Shown: positions 6,130 through 14,561, counted from the stretch's first letter. The stretch: DNA of 14,594 bases from JBIOUF01 sp044866695 (GCA_044866695.1 JBIOUF010000229.1:1-14594); one strand, 5' to 3'. The notes: generated from the letters alone by a model not told the origin. A program made the numbers and translations.

Positions 6130-7065
6130 GTGGTGGAGGTCATCGAAACCTCCGGACTGACCAAGCGTTACCCGCGCGTGACGGCGCTCGACCAGCTCGA
6201 CGTGACCATCGGGGACGGCGTCACCGGACTCGTGGGCGCGAACGGCGCCGGCAAGTCGACGATGATCAGGATCCTGCTCGGGCTGACCGAGGCCACCAGC
6301 GGGTCGGCCCGGGTCCTCGGGCACGACGTCGCGACCGACGGTGCCTTGATCCGCTCCCTGGTCGGCTACATGCCCGAGCACGACTGCCTGCCCGCGGACA
6401 CGTCCGCGAGCGACCTGGTCGTGCACATGGGGCAGATGTCCGGGCTGCCCTACCCGGCCGCCAGGGAGCGGGCGTCCGAGGTGCTGCGGCACGTGGGGCT
6501 GGCCGAGGAGCGCTACCGGCCCATGGGCGGCTACTCCACCGGCATGAAGCAGCGGGCGAAGCTGGCCCAGGCGCTGGTCCACGACCCGCGGCTGGTGCTG
6601 CTGGACGAGCCGACCAACGGGCTGGACCCGTCCTCCCGTGACGACATGCTCGCGCTGGTCCGCCGCGTCGGCACCGAGTTCGGCATCGCCGTCCTGGTCA
6701 CCTCCCACCTGCTCGGTGAGCTCGAGCGGATCAGCGACCATGTGGTGGTGCTCGACAGCGGGCGGTTGCTGCGCTCGTCGGCCACCACGGAGTTTCTGCA
6801 TGCGACCGGCAGCCTGCTGGTCGAGGTGCAGGGCCGCACCGACGCGGACCGGCTGCTCGGGCAGGCCCTGGTCGACGCGGGGCTTCGGGCCTGGCCGGCC
6901 GACGGCCGGATGGTCGAGGTCGAGATCCGCGACGACAGCACGCGCGACGTGGTCCGCGACGTCACCGTCGACCTCGGGCTCGGGCTGGTCCGCATGCAGG
7001 AGCGGCACCACCGCATCGAGGACGTCTTCCGGGAAGGAGGCGCCGGGAGTGTCCAGCCGGTCTGA
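6130..7065 (+). CDS. ABC transporter ATP-binding protein, module 1
   Basis: This 311-residue ATPase of the ABC-2/antibiotic-export type drives the permease encoded next. Motifs: Walker A GANGAGKST (36-44), MPEHDCLP at the Q-loop (81-88, Glu in place of Gln as is common in this subfamily), signature YSTGMKQR (135-142), Walker B LVLLDEP (155-161), D-loop GLDP and the switch His H193 in TSHLLGELE. Residues after about 215 form a C-terminal accessory domain ending IEDVFREGG. The start is GTG 6130 (a second GTG at 6133 is equally possible), with a leaderless promoter candidate. Its last 17 bases overlap the permease start and carry that gene's ribosome site, so the two are coupled. The substrate is unknown. 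Confidence 0.92.
   Translation: MVEVIETSGLTKRYPRVTALDQLDVTIGDGVTGLVGANGAGKSTMIRILLGLTEATSGSARVLGHDVATDGALIRSLVGYMPEHDCLPADTSASDLVVHMGQMSGLPYPAARERASEVLRHVGLAEERYRPMGGYSTGMKQRAKLAQALVHDPRLVLLDEPTNGLDPSSRDDMLALVRRVGTEFGIAVLVTSHLLGELERISDHVVVLDSGRLLRSSATTEFLHATGSLLVEVQGRTDADRLLGQALVDAGLRAWPADGRMVEVEIRDDSTRDVVRDVTVDLGLGLVRMQERHHRIEDVFREGGAGSVQPV
7033..7040 (+). promoter_or_regulatory. Strong Shine-Dalgarno site for permease 1
   Basis: GAAGGAGG lies inside the end of the ATPase gene, eight bases before GTG 7049. It fixes the permease start at 7049 instead of the next in-frame ATG, at residue 37. This is the clearest ribosome site in the ABC operon. Confidence 0.75.
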
Positions 7066-7972
7066 GTCGGCGGGCGCGGCACCGGGGAGCCGGACCGCGG
7101 TCATCCACGACCTCGGCTACCGCCCGTACGGCGGACCGAGGCTCGGTGGCGGTCCGATGGCGTGGGCGTTCTTCCTCACCGGGCTGCGCAACTGCTTTGG
7201 GCTGGGCCGGTCCGCCAGGTCGAAGATCCTGCCGATGGGCCTGCTCGCGATGATGCTGCTGCCGGCGCTGATCCTGGTCGGGGTCCTGGTGCAGGCCCGG
7301 AAGATCCTCGAGCTCGACGAGCAGATCGTCGCCTACTCCGTGTACCCGATCACGACCCAGCTGCTGATCTCGGTGTTCGTGGCCGCGCAGGCCCCTGCCC
7401 TGGTCTCCCGCGACCTCCGCTTCGGCACGATCACGCTGTACCTCGCCCGGCCGTTGCGCCGGTCGACGTACGTGCTGGTGCGGCTGGCCTCGCTGACCAC
7501 GGCGACGTTCGTGCTCATCGGCGCTCCCCTGCTGCTGCTGTACGCCGGTGGCCTGCTCGCCGACCTGCCGGCCGGGCGCGAGACCGGACGCTTCCTCGCC
7601 GCCGTCGTCGGGGCGCTGCTGCTGGCGACCTGCCTGTCGTGCCTGGCCGCTCTCGCCGCGGCGACCACGGTCCGCCGAGGACTCGCCGTCGCCACGGTCA
7701 TCGTCGTGCTGCTGGTCAGCTACACCATGGTGTCGACGGTGCAGGGGATCTCGCTGGACTCCGGCCACGACACGGTGGGCGAGGTGGCCGGACTGTTCTC
7801 GCCGTACACGCTGGTCGACGGGGTGCAGGTGTTCCTCTTCGACTCCCCCAGCGGGACCCCGACCCCACCCGACGGAGCCGCCATGGGCGTGCTCTACCTG
7901 GCCGCCCTCGCGGTCACCGTCCTCGGCTCGGTCGGCGCCATGCTGCTGCGCTACCGGCGGGTGGCGGCGTGA
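7049..7972 (+). CDS. ABC-2-type permease, module 1
   Basis: This 307-residue integral membrane protein has about six hydrophobic segments (near 61-82, 98-118, 147-170, 183-205, 211-230 and 277-300). A cytosolic N-terminus carries IHDLGYRPYGGPRLGG (19-34), a Tyr/Gly/Arg motif I recognise from a group of actinobacterial ABC permeases. A loop after the second segment, SRDLRFGTITLYLARPLRRSTYV (120-142), matches the coupling region of ABC-2 permeases (ERE...GTLELLLARPISR type), where the ATPase docks. The start is GTG 7049 with GAAGGAGG upstream; the gene overlaps the preceding ATPase by 17 bases and the next ATPase by four (GTGA). It probably pairs with the ATPase at 6130-7065. The substrate is unknown. 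Confidence 0.87.
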   Translation: MSSRSESAGAAPGSRTAVIHDLGYRPYGGPRLGGGPMAWAFFLTGLRNCFGLGRSARSKILPMGLLAMMLLPALILVGVLVQARKILELDEQIVAYSVYPITTQLLISVFVAAQAPALVSRDLRFGTITLYLARPLRRSTYVLVRLASLTTATFVLIGAPLLLLYAGGLLADLPAGRETGRFLAAVVGALLLATCLSCLAALAAATTVRRGLAVATVIVVLLVSYTMVSTVQGISLDSGHDTVGEVAGLFSPYTLVDGVQVFLFDSPSGTPTPPDGAAMGVLYLAALAVTVLGSVGAMLLRYRRVAA

Positions 7973-8883
7973 CGACGTTCCAGCTCGACCATGTCTCCCG
8001 GTGGTACCGCAACGTCGTCGCCGTGAACGACGTCTCGATGACGATCGGGCCCGGCGTGACCGGGCTGCTCGGGCCGAACGGCGCGGGCAAGTCGACGTTG
8101 ATCGCGCTGATGTCGGGGTTCCTCGCGCCGTCGTCGGGCTCGGTCAGCCTCGACGGTGAGCCACTGTGGCGCAACGAGCAGGTCTATCGCCGGATCGGCC
8201 TGGTACCGGAGCGGGAGGCGCTCTTCGACTACCTGACCGGCCGGCAGTTCGTGGTGGCCAACGCCGAGCTGCACGGGTTGGCCGACCCCGGTGCGGCGGC
8301 GCAGCGGGCGGTCGCGCTGGTGGAGATGACCGACGCGCAGGACCGGGTGATCGGGACGTACTCCAAAGGGATGCGGCAGCGGATCAAGATGGCGTCGTCA
8401 CTGGTGCACGACCCGGCCGCGCTGCTGCTGGACGAGCCCTTCAACGGCATGGACCCGCGCCAGCGGATCCACCTGATGGGGCTGCTGCGCGAGATGGGCG
8501 CCGAGGGCCGCACCGTGCTGTTCAGCTCCCACATCCTGGAGGAGGTCGAGCAGGTGGCCCGCCAGATCGAGGTCGTGGTCGCGGGACGACACGCCGCCTC
8601 CGGCGACTTCGGGGCGATCCGGAGGCTGATGACCGACCGGCCCAACCGGTTCGTGCTGCGCACCTCCGACGACCGCGTGACGGCCTCGACCCTGCTCGCC
8701 GACCCGTCGGTGCGCGGCGCCCGGCTCCGGTCGGAGGGAGGCATCGAGGTGGAGGCGTCGGACTTCGGCCGGTTCACCGAGGTGCTTCCGGTCCTGGCTC
8801 GCCGTCACGGGGTCCGGCTGTTCGAGGTCACCCCGACCGACGAGTCACTCGAGAGCGTCTTCGCCTATCTGGTGTCAGCATGA
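7969..8883 (+). CDS. ABC transporter ATP-binding protein, module 2
   Basis: This 304-residue ATPase is similar to the first but clearly distinct. Motifs: Walker A GPNGAGKST (35-43), VPEREALFD at the Q-loop (79-87), signature YSKGMRQR (131-138), Walker B ALLLDEP (151-157) with FNGMDPRQR, and switch His H188 in SSHILEEVE. A C-terminal domain (about 225-304) ends in TPTDESLESVFAYLVS, the usual tail of ABC-2 exporters. The start is GTG 7969, overlapping the previous stop as GTGA. The stop overlaps the following ATG, so all four genes are translationally coupled. It probably pairs with the permease at 8880-9629, although the two modules could mix into one four-subunit complex. Confidence 0.92.
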   Translation: MTTFQLDHVSRWYRNVVAVNDVSMTIGPGVTGLLGPNGAGKSTLIALMSGFLAPSSGSVSLDGEPLWRNEQVYRRIGLVPEREALFDYLTGRQFVVANAELHGLADPGAAAQRAVALVEMTDAQDRVIGTYSKGMRQRIKMASSLVHDPAALLLDEPFNGMDPRQRIHLMGLLREMGAEGRTVLFSSHILEEVEQVARQIEVVVAGRHAASGDFGAIRRLMTDRPNRFVLRTSDDRVTASTLLADPSVRGARLRSEGGIEVEASDFGRFTEVLPVLARRHGVRLFEVTPTDESLESVFAYLVSA

Positions 8884-9629
8884 CAAGAGAGCGAAGCCGC
8901 ATGACAGCTGTGGTGTCGCCGACGATCGTCCGGCTCGGGGCCCGCAGTGTGTTCGGCCGCCGCCGCGGCCTGCTGCTGTTCCTGCTGCCGGTGCTGTTGG
9001 TCGGGCTGTCCGTGCTGGTCCGGGCGCTGGTCGGGCAGGACCTGGAAGCCGCCCAGCACACGATGTACGGCCTCGGCCTGACAGTGGTCGTCCCGCTGGT
9101 CGCCCTGCTCGCGACCACCGGCGTGCTCGCTCCGGAGATCGACGACGGCTCGATCGCCTACCTGCTGGCCAAGCCGATCTCCCGGTACACCATCGTGGCC
9201 AGCAAGCTCGTCGTCGCAGCGACCTGCGTCGTGGTGTTCGCCGCCGTGCCCATGCTGGTCGCCGGCGTGGTCCTGCTGCCGGACCGACCCAGCCTGGGCA
9301 CCTCGTTCGCGCTCGGCTCACTGGTCGGTGGTCTGGCCTACTGCGCGCTGTTCGCGTGGCTGTCGGTGCTGACCCGGCACGCCGTGGTGTTCGGCCTGGT
9401 GTACCTGCTGATCTGGGAGGGGCTGCTGGGCAACCTGCTCGACGGGGTGCGGTGGCTCAGCGTCACCCGGTGGGCCGGCGCGATCATCGACGAACTGGCT
9501 CCGAGCATCGCCCTCGGCGAGAAGCTCGGGACGGCGTACGCCGTCGTCGCCACCGCCGTGGTCATCGTGGCCGGCACGTGGCTCACCGGCCGCCGGCTGC
9601 GGGCGTTCAACCTCACCGGCGACGAGTAG
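8880..9629 (+). CDS. ABC-2-type permease, module 2
   Basis: This 249-residue membrane protein has about six hydrophobic segments (near 30-50, 65-85, 107-133, 141-163, 167-187 and 217-235). The coupling loop EIDDGSIAYLLAKPISRYTIVASK (86-109) is a textbook ABC-2 permease motif. The protein lacks the N-terminal GYRPYGGPR motif of permease 1. The start is ATG 8880 in an ATGA overlap; an ATG at 8901 with a GAGAG-type site before it is a plausible shorter start, losing seven residues. This is the last gene of the operon, followed by 138 bases before the regulator gene. The substrate is unknown. Confidence 0.87.
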   Translation: MTRERSRMTAVVSPTIVRLGARSVFGRRRGLLLFLLPVLLVGLSVLVRALVGQDLEAAQHTMYGLGLTVVVPLVALLATTGVLAPEIDDGSIAYLLAKPISRYTIVASKLVVAATCVVVFAAVPMLVAGVVLLPDRPSLGTSFALGSLVGGLAYCALFAWLSVLTRHAVVFGLVYLLIWEGLLGNLLDGVRWLSVTRWAGAIIDELAPSIALGEKLGTAYAVVATAVVIVAGTWLTGRRLRAFNLTGDE

Positions 9630-9681
9630 CCGAGGGCTCGTTCCGTGCCGCGCACCGGCCGGCTTCGAGGTTGCGGTGCCT

Positions 9682-9730
9682 CCCATGGCGGGCATGTCGT
9701 GGGGGAGGACGGATTCCGTGGTGCCATGGG
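9682..9730. promoter_or_regulatory. Spaced inverted repeat upstream of the LuxR regulator
   Basis: CCCATGGC (9682-9689) and GCCATGGG (9723-9730) are perfect 8-base arms 33 bases apart, between the ABC operon and the regulator gene. A second pairing, CCTCCC (9679-9684) with GGGAGG (9703-9708), overlaps it. It could be an autoregulatory site or a terminator-like fold. No clear promoter boxes are visible near it. Confidence 0.3.
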
Positions 9731-9767
9731 TCCCGGCGCGGTTGGGCGGCAGAAGGAGGGGTGGGCG

Positions 9768-12608
9768 ATGGGCCGCGACACTCCCTTCGTCGGGAGGTCT
9801 GCCGAGGTCGCGGTCCTGGGCCGGGCCCTCGAGCAGGCCCGCGCGGGGCGAGGGCGGGTCGTGCTCGTGCACGGCGAGACCGGCATCGGGAAGACGCGTC
9901 TGCTGGCGGAGCTCGCCCACGGCGCCGCCGCCGCGCGGAGCGACGTGCTCACGGGTCACGCCGTGCGGGGCAGCGGCGCCTACCGCGCCGTGGCCGAGGC
10001 GCTGGTGGGTCACCTCCGCGCCGGAGCGACGGTGAACGCGGACGCCCTCGGCGGGTACACGGGAGTGCTCGGCCGGCTGCTCCCGGACTGGCCGGGCGGG
10101 CACGACGCCCGCGGACGCCCGGACCCCCAGCCCGGCCCCGAGCCGATGGCCGACGCCGGTGTCGTGCTCGGCGAGGCGGTGGCGCGGTTCCTGGCCGAGC
10201 TGGGCCGCGAGCACGGCTGCCTGCTGGTGCTCGAGGACCTGCACTGGGCCGACCCGGACACGCTCGCCGTCGTGCAGCACCTCGCTCAGGCGGTGGGGCG
10301 ATCGCCCGTTCTCGTCGCCGCGTCGGCGCGCGACGACGAGCCCGGTGTGGACACGGTGGCGCGGCTCACCGGTCTGCCGGGCCTGCTCGCCGTCCGGCTC
10401 GGACCCCTGACCCGCGACGCGGTAGCCGAGTGGGTGGCGGCGGTCGGCCGGCCCGACGACGGCGAGGCGCTGCGGCGCCTCGCGGCTCGGGCAGAGGGAG
10501 TGCCGCTCCTCGTGGAGGAGCTGCTGAGCGGCCAGCTCCCCGAGCACCCGCCGCAGGCCCTCGAGCCCGCGCCAGGCGCGGCCGGGGCGCTCCCCGCCAC
10601 CCTGCTCACCCTGGTGAACGACCGGCTCGGCCGGCTCGCGACGGCCCACCGCCGGGTGCTGTCGGCCGCGGCCGTCCTCGGCGCCGACCCCGACTGGGCG
10701 CTGCTGCCGGATGTGAGCGGCGAGCCGGACGAGGAGGTGGTCGAGGCGCTACGGGCGGCGGTCGGCGTACGCCTGCTCGTCAACGACGCCGGAGCACTGC
10801 GCTGGCGTCATGCCATGACCAGGGACGCCGTGCTCGCCGCGATGGTGCCGCCCGAGCGGACCGTCCTGGCCCGACGCGCGGCAGACGTGCTGCTGGACCG
10901 GCGCCGGCGCGACGACGGCTGGGACCACGCCGGCGACGAGACCACCGCGGCAGAGCTGCTTCTGGAGGCCGGCGCCGAGGCACAGGCGGTCGACGTCATG
11001 CTCAGGCTGGTCCGCCGCGACCTCGCCCACGGGGCGGCCCGGACGGCGGAGGCGCTGCTGGACCGGGTGGGGGCCACCGGGCTCCGGACGGTCGCCGTGG
11101 CCACCGAGCGCGTACGGCTGCTGGCGTCGACCGGCCGGGCGGCCCAGGCACTGGCGACGGGTGGCCCGGCGCTGGACCGGGCCACCGGCGACGAGCACGC
11201 CGAGCTGGCGCTGCGGCTCGGCCGTGCCGCCGTGCTGGCCGGGCGGTGGGACGACGCGGTCGAGTACGTCGCCAGGGCCGGCCGGCCCGACGACCCGCGG
11301 TCCGCCTCGGTGCTCGCCGACGCCTGCCACGGCGCCGGCCGGGTCCACGCGGCGGAAGGCCACGCCATGGAGGCGGTCGCCAAGGCCGAACGCGCCGCGC
11401 TGCCCGACGCGCTCTGCGAGGCGCTGGTGGTCCAGGCCAAGCTGGTCCGGCTGCGCGACCCCGGCGCGGCGGAGCCGGTCTTCCGGCGCGCCGCCCAGGT
11501 CGCCGCCGAGCACGGGCTGCGCGCCTGGCGGGTCGAGGCGCTGACCGGCGTCGGCACCATCGAGCTGATGAAGGAGGAGACGTCCGCGACCCTCCCGGTC
11601 GCACGAGAGCTGGCCGTCGAGGCCGGGCTGCTCGGTCAGGTGGCCTCGCTGGACATGATCCGCACCAACGCGCTGCTCCTGGCCGCGGGCCCAGCCGCGG
11701 CGGGGGCCGCGGCACGCGAGCTCACCGGACTGGGCAGGCTGCTGCGGCTCCCGGCCGTCGAGGCCACCGGCCGCTACCTGCTGGCCCTGGAGCCCGCGGC
11801 GGCGGGGCGGACCCGTGAGATGGAGCAGCAGCTCTCGGAGTGGGCCTACCCGCAGGAGGCCGGCCCGGAGGCCCGGTTCCTGCCCGGCGCCGTACGAGCC
11901 GTGGCCGCCGTCGTGGGCCACGACCTGACCGCCGCCAGCCGGCTCCTGGACCACGCGATCGGGCCTCTCCTCGACCACCGGTCGGCGGCCCCGGTACACG
12001 AGTTCGGGCTGTGGGCACTGCTGCGCACCGTCGTGGCCGACCGGGACGACCAGGCGCGGCGGATGGTGCGCGACCACCCCGCGGCGCTGCGTCCGGCGAA
12101 CCGTGGCGCGCTCCGGTACGCCGACGCGGTAGTGGCCGGCCGCACAGGCCGCCCCGCGGAGGCCGCCGACCTGGTCGATGCGGCGGAGGACACCCTGTCG
12201 ACGGTGCCGTGGCTGCGCCGCCTGCTCCGCCTGCCCACGCTGGAGAGCGCCGTCACCGACGGCTGGGGAGAGCCGGTGCCACTGCTGCGCGAGAGCCTGG
12301 CCGAGCACGAGCGGGCCGGTGAACAGCTGCTCGCGCGCACCTGCCGTGACCTGCTGCGCCGCGCCGGCGCGCCCACTCGACGCGGGCGTGGGGCGAGGCC
12401 GGTTCCCACTCGGCTGGCGGCGCTGGGCGTCACCAGCCGCGAGATGGACGTGCTCTCCCTGGTGGCCGAAGGCGCCACGAACGCCCAGGTGGCCGAGCAG
12501 CTCTTCCTCTCGCCGAGGACGGTGGAGACGCACGTGGCGAGCCTGCTGCAGAAGACCGGAGCGGCCGGCCGCGAGGAGCTGCGGCGGCACCACCCAGCCG
12601 CTGGATGA
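9768..12608 (+). CDS. Large ATPase LuxR-family transcription regulator (LAL)
   Basis: This 946-residue regulator has the MalT/LAL layout. The N-terminus is PFVGRSAEVAVLGRAL (6-21) with Walker A GETGIGKT (36-43), Walker B LLVLEDLHWAD (152-162) and an AAA/STAND-type ATPase region. The middle is about 500 residues of Ala/Leu/Arg-rich helical, TPR-like sequence. The C-terminal LuxR helix-turn-helix (883-946) contains LGVTSREMDVLSLVAEGATNAQVAEQL and LSPRTVETHVASLLQKTG. Such proteins usually bind an inducer through the helical region, oligomerise with ATP and activate transcription. The start is ATG 9768, with AGAAGGAGG (9751-9759) eight bases upstream; an earlier in-frame start lacks homology. The next gene is an FAD monooxygenase with a palindrome in its upstream region, a plausible target (inference). 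Confidence 0.92.
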   Translation: MGRDTPFVGRSAEVAVLGRALEQARAGRGRVVLVHGETGIGKTRLLAELAHGAAAARSDVLTGHAVRGSGAYRAVAEALVGHLRAGATVNADALGGYTGVLGRLLPDWPGGHDARGRPDPQPGPEPMADAGVVLGEAVARFLAELGREHGCLLVLEDLHWADPDTLAVVQHLAQAVGRSPVLVAASARDDEPGVDTVARLTGLPGLLAVRLGPLTRDAVAEWVAAVGRPDDGEALRRLAARAEGVPLLVEELLSGQLPEHPPQALEPAPGAAGALPATLLTLVNDRLGRLATAHRRVLSAAAVLGADPDWALLPDVSGEPDEEVVEALRAAVGVRLLVNDAGALRWRHAMTRDAVLAAMVPPERTVLARRAADVLLDRRRRDDGWDHAGDETTAAELLLEAGAEAQAVDVMLRLVRRDLAHGAARTAEALLDRVGATGLRTVAVATERVRLLASTGRAAQALATGGPALDRATGDEHAELALRLGRAAVLAGRWDDAVEYVARAGRPDDPRSASVLADACHGAGRVHAAEGHAMEAVAKAERAALPDALCEALVVQAKLVRLRDPGAAEPVFRRAAQVAAEHGLRAWRVEALTGVGTIELMKEETSATLPVARELAVEAGLLGQVASLDMIRTNALLLAAGPAAAGAAARELTGLGRLLRLPAVEATGRYLLALEPAAAGRTREMEQQLSEWAYPQEAGPEARFLPGAVRAVAAVVGHDLTAASRLLDHAIGPLLDHRSAAPVHEFGLWALLRTVVADRDDQARRMVRDHPAALRPANRGALRYADAVVAGRTGRPAEAADLVDAAEDTLSTVPWLRRLLRLPTLESAVTDGWGEPVPLLRESLAEHERAGEQLLARTCRDLLRRAGAPTRRGRGARPVPTRLAALGVTSREMDVLSLVAEGATNAQVAEQLFLSPRTVETHVASLLQKTGAAGREELRRHHPAAG

Positions 12609-12612
12609 CCTT

Positions 12613-12647
12613 GGCCACCGCTGGTGGCCCGGCGACCGCCTGGTCGC
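12613..12647 (+). terminator. Tandem hairpin terminator after the regulator
   Basis: Five bases after the regulator stop comes GGCCACC-GCT-GGTGGCC, a perfect 7-bp stem (12613-12629). It is followed at once by GCGACC-GCCT-GGTCGC (12632-12647), a perfect 6-bp stem. There is no T-tract, as is usual for high-GC actinobacterial terminators. It would separate the regulator from the monooxygenase gene. Confidence 0.55.
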
Positions 12648-12664
12648 GCCGCCGAGCGTGCGGG

Positions 12665-12686
12665 CGTGTCGCACCCGTGAGACACG
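12665..12686. promoter_or_regulatory. 22-base imperfect palindrome, candidate operator
   Basis: CGTGTCGCAC (12665-12674) and GTGAGACACG (12677-12686) form 10-base arms with one mismatch around a CC centre, about 100 bases before the monooxygenase ATG. The size and symmetry suit a dimeric repressor or activator. I see no convincing -10/-35 pair next to it. Confidence 0.45.
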
Positions 12687-12787
12687 GTGCCTAACTCCGT
12701 AGCCGGCACGGATCCGCGGGACCCCGGGCCGGGCCGAGCCTGGTGCAGCGCCGACCGCCGGCTGCCATCCCGGACAGGAGAAGTCCC

Positions 12788-14401
12788 ATGCCTGCATCGA
12801 AGCCCGCCTCGAACGACCGTTGCTACGACGTGCTCGTCGTCGGCGCCGGGCCCTCGGGGCTCACCACCGCCATCGCCGCCGCGCGCAGCGGCGTACGCGT
12901 GCTCGTGGTCGACCGCCACCAGGGCACCTCGGTGTTCCCGAAGGCGACCGGCATCCGCCCCCGCACCATGGAGATCCTGCGGAGCTGGGGCCTCGAGCAG
13001 GCGGTCCGCGCCGGCCACCAGGACGTCCGCGTCGCCGCAGCCGTGTCCGCGACGCTCGTCGACGCCCACCAGCAGGAGCTGCCGCTCGGCTTCGCCGGCC
13101 CGCAGACCCTGGAGCGGCTGACGCCGACCGGGTTCGGCAACGTGGCCCAGGACCACCTCGAGCCGGTCCTGGTCGACCACCTGCGCGACCGCGGCGGCCG
13201 GGTCCGGTTCGACACCGAGCTCGTCGGCATCGACACCCGTGACGGCGGCGTCGTGGCGCGGCTGCGCCGGAGAGCCGCCGGTCCGGCGTACGAGGTGCGC
13301 GCGCGGTACCTCGTCGGCGCCGACGGAGCCGACAGCACGGTACGCCGGCTGGCCGGGATCGGCGTCCGGCACCTCGGGACGGAGGGCGACCAGATGGCGG
13401 TGCTGTTCCGCGCGGACCTCTCCGAGCGGATCGAAGGGCGGCGGTACGCCCTGCACATGGTGACCGTCCCGGGAGCCGAGGGCGTGTTCGTGCCGTCGGG
13501 GACCGACGGTCGATGGGCGTACCACCGGCAGACGCCTTCCACCCATGAGGCGAACGGCTCGTGGACGGAGGCGGAGAGCATCGAGACGATCCGCGCCGCC
13601 TCCGGCGTCCCAGACCTGCGGCCCGACGTCCTGGGCACCTTCCGGTGGTCGTTCCGTGCGGCCGTCGCGGAGTCCGTCCGGAGCGGGGACGTGTTCCTGG
13701 CCGGGGACGCCGCGCACGTCACGACGCCGCGCGGTGCCACCGGCATGAACACCGGCATCGCCGACGGGCACAACCTGGGCTGGAAGCTCGGCTGGGTGGT
13801 CCGCGGGTGGGCGGGGGAGGAGCTGCTCGACAGCTACCCCGCCGAGCGGTACCCGGTCGGGCTGCACAACGCGCTGGCGTCGCTGCGGCCGGCCGGGCCG
13901 GAGGCCGACCTCGACCAGGACTTCGGGGTGGTCTACTCCTCCGCGGTGGTCGACGCCGCGGACCCCACGCCGGGCGATGCGGGTCACACCGTGGACGCCG
14001 ACGGCCTGCCCCGCGCGGTCCCCGGAGCCCGGGCGCCGCACGCGTGGGTCGAGTACGCCGGTCGGACCGTCTCCACGCTGGACCTGTTCGAGGGGCGGCT
14101 CACCGTGCTGACCGGCCGGGACGGCGGCGTCTGGCGCGCCCTGGCCGAGGAGCTGGCTGCCGGGGTCCCGATGCTGACCGCCACAGTCGGCGTGGACCTG
14201 GCCGACCCGTCGGGCCGGCTGACCCAGGCCTACCGCCTCCTCCCGTCCGCGGCCGTCCTGGTCCGGCCGGACGGCCACGTCGCCGCGCGGCTGCCGGAGT
14301 CCTGGCGGGTCGTGGCGTCCACCCGGCGCCGCGTCCTCCGGGCGACGGTCGACGGGGCCCTCGGCCGCCCGCCGCTCGCGCCGGTGTGTCGCGCCGGCTG
14401 A
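12788..14401 (+). CDS. FAD-dependent aromatic monooxygenase (class A)
   Basis: This 537-residue flavoprotein belongs to the PheA/TfdB/MhpA-like group, which hydroxylates aromatic or polyketide substrates with NAD(P)H and O2. Motifs: dinucleotide fold DVLVVGAGPSGLTTAIAAARSG (14-35) ending at D42 of VVDRH, the DG motif YLVGADGADSTVR (174-186), and the GD motif VFLAGDAAHVTTPRGATGMNTGIADGHNLGWKL (302-334). The C-terminal thioredoxin-like domain, without a Cys pair, contains LTVLTGRDGG and AVLVRPDGHVAARLPE. The start is ATG 12788, with AGGAGAAG at 12776-12783. It follows the LAL regulator but is set apart by terminator-like hairpins and a palindrome. No other catabolic or polyketide gene is visible, so the substrate cannot be inferred. 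A role in resistance by drug hydroxylation is a further possibility. Confidence 0.9.
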   Translation: MPASKPASNDRCYDVLVVGAGPSGLTTAIAAARSGVRVLVVDRHQGTSVFPKATGIRPRTMEILRSWGLEQAVRAGHQDVRVAAAVSATLVDAHQQELPLGFAGPQTLERLTPTGFGNVAQDHLEPVLVDHLRDRGGRVRFDTELVGIDTRDGGVVARLRRRAAGPAYEVRARYLVGADGADSTVRRLAGIGVRHLGTEGDQMAVLFRADLSERIEGRRYALHMVTVPGAEGVFVPSGTDGRWAYHRQTPSTHEANGSWTEAESIETIRAASGVPDLRPDVLGTFRWSFRAAVAESVRSGDVFLAGDAAHVTTPRGATGMNTGIADGHNLGWKLGWVVRGWAGEELLDSYPAERYPVGLHNALASLRPAGPEADLDQDFGVVYSSAVVDAADPTPGDAGHTVDADGLPRAVPGARAPHAWVEYAGRTVSTLDLFEGRLTVLTGRDGGVWRALAEELAAGVPMLTATVGVDLADPSGRLTQAYRLLPSAAVLVRPDGHVAARLPESWRVVASTRRRVLRATVDGALGRPPLAPVCRAG

Positions 14402-14419
14402 GCGCGACCTTGCTCGGGG

Positions 14420-14473
14420 GTTGAGCTGTCGCCGCTGGTTGAGGTGCGAGCGTGCGAGCCTCGAAACCGAGGC
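14420..14473 (+). repeat. Intergenic 54-base repeat, copy 1
   Basis: Begins GTTGAGCTGTCGCCGCTGG and ends CGAAACCGAGGC. It is identical to copy 2 (14508-14561) at 52 of 54 positions. The 3' part can fold imperfectly: GGTT/AACC and GAGG/CCTC pair across GTGCGAGC. It starts 18 bases after the monooxygenase stop and may also act as its terminator. Confidence 0.8.
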
Positions 14474-14507
14474 GGGCTGTTGAGGGGTCGAGCCGGCGGC
14501 CTCGGGT

Positions 14508-14561
14508 GTTGAGCTGTCGCCGCTGGTTGAGGTGCGAGCCTGCGAGCCTCGAAACCAAGGC
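14508..14561 (+). repeat. Intergenic 54-base repeat, copy 2
   Basis: Second copy, 88 bases downstream of the first, in the same orientation. It differs by C for G in GCGAGC(C/G)TGCGAG and A for G in AACC(A/G)AGGC. A shorter fragment, TTGAGGGGTCGAG, lies between the copies. The type resembles a dispersed REP-like element of Nocardioides-type genomes (recalled, not searched). Confidence 0.8.

Noticed and set aside
10749..12797. A 682-codon minus-strand open frame
   Set aside because: It is fully antisense to the LAL regulator, low complexity (Gln/Gly/Arg) and shows no domain.
14420..14561. Possible CRISPR array
   Set aside because: There are only two 54-base copies with a 34-base gap that itself contains a repeat fragment; no cas gene is nearby.
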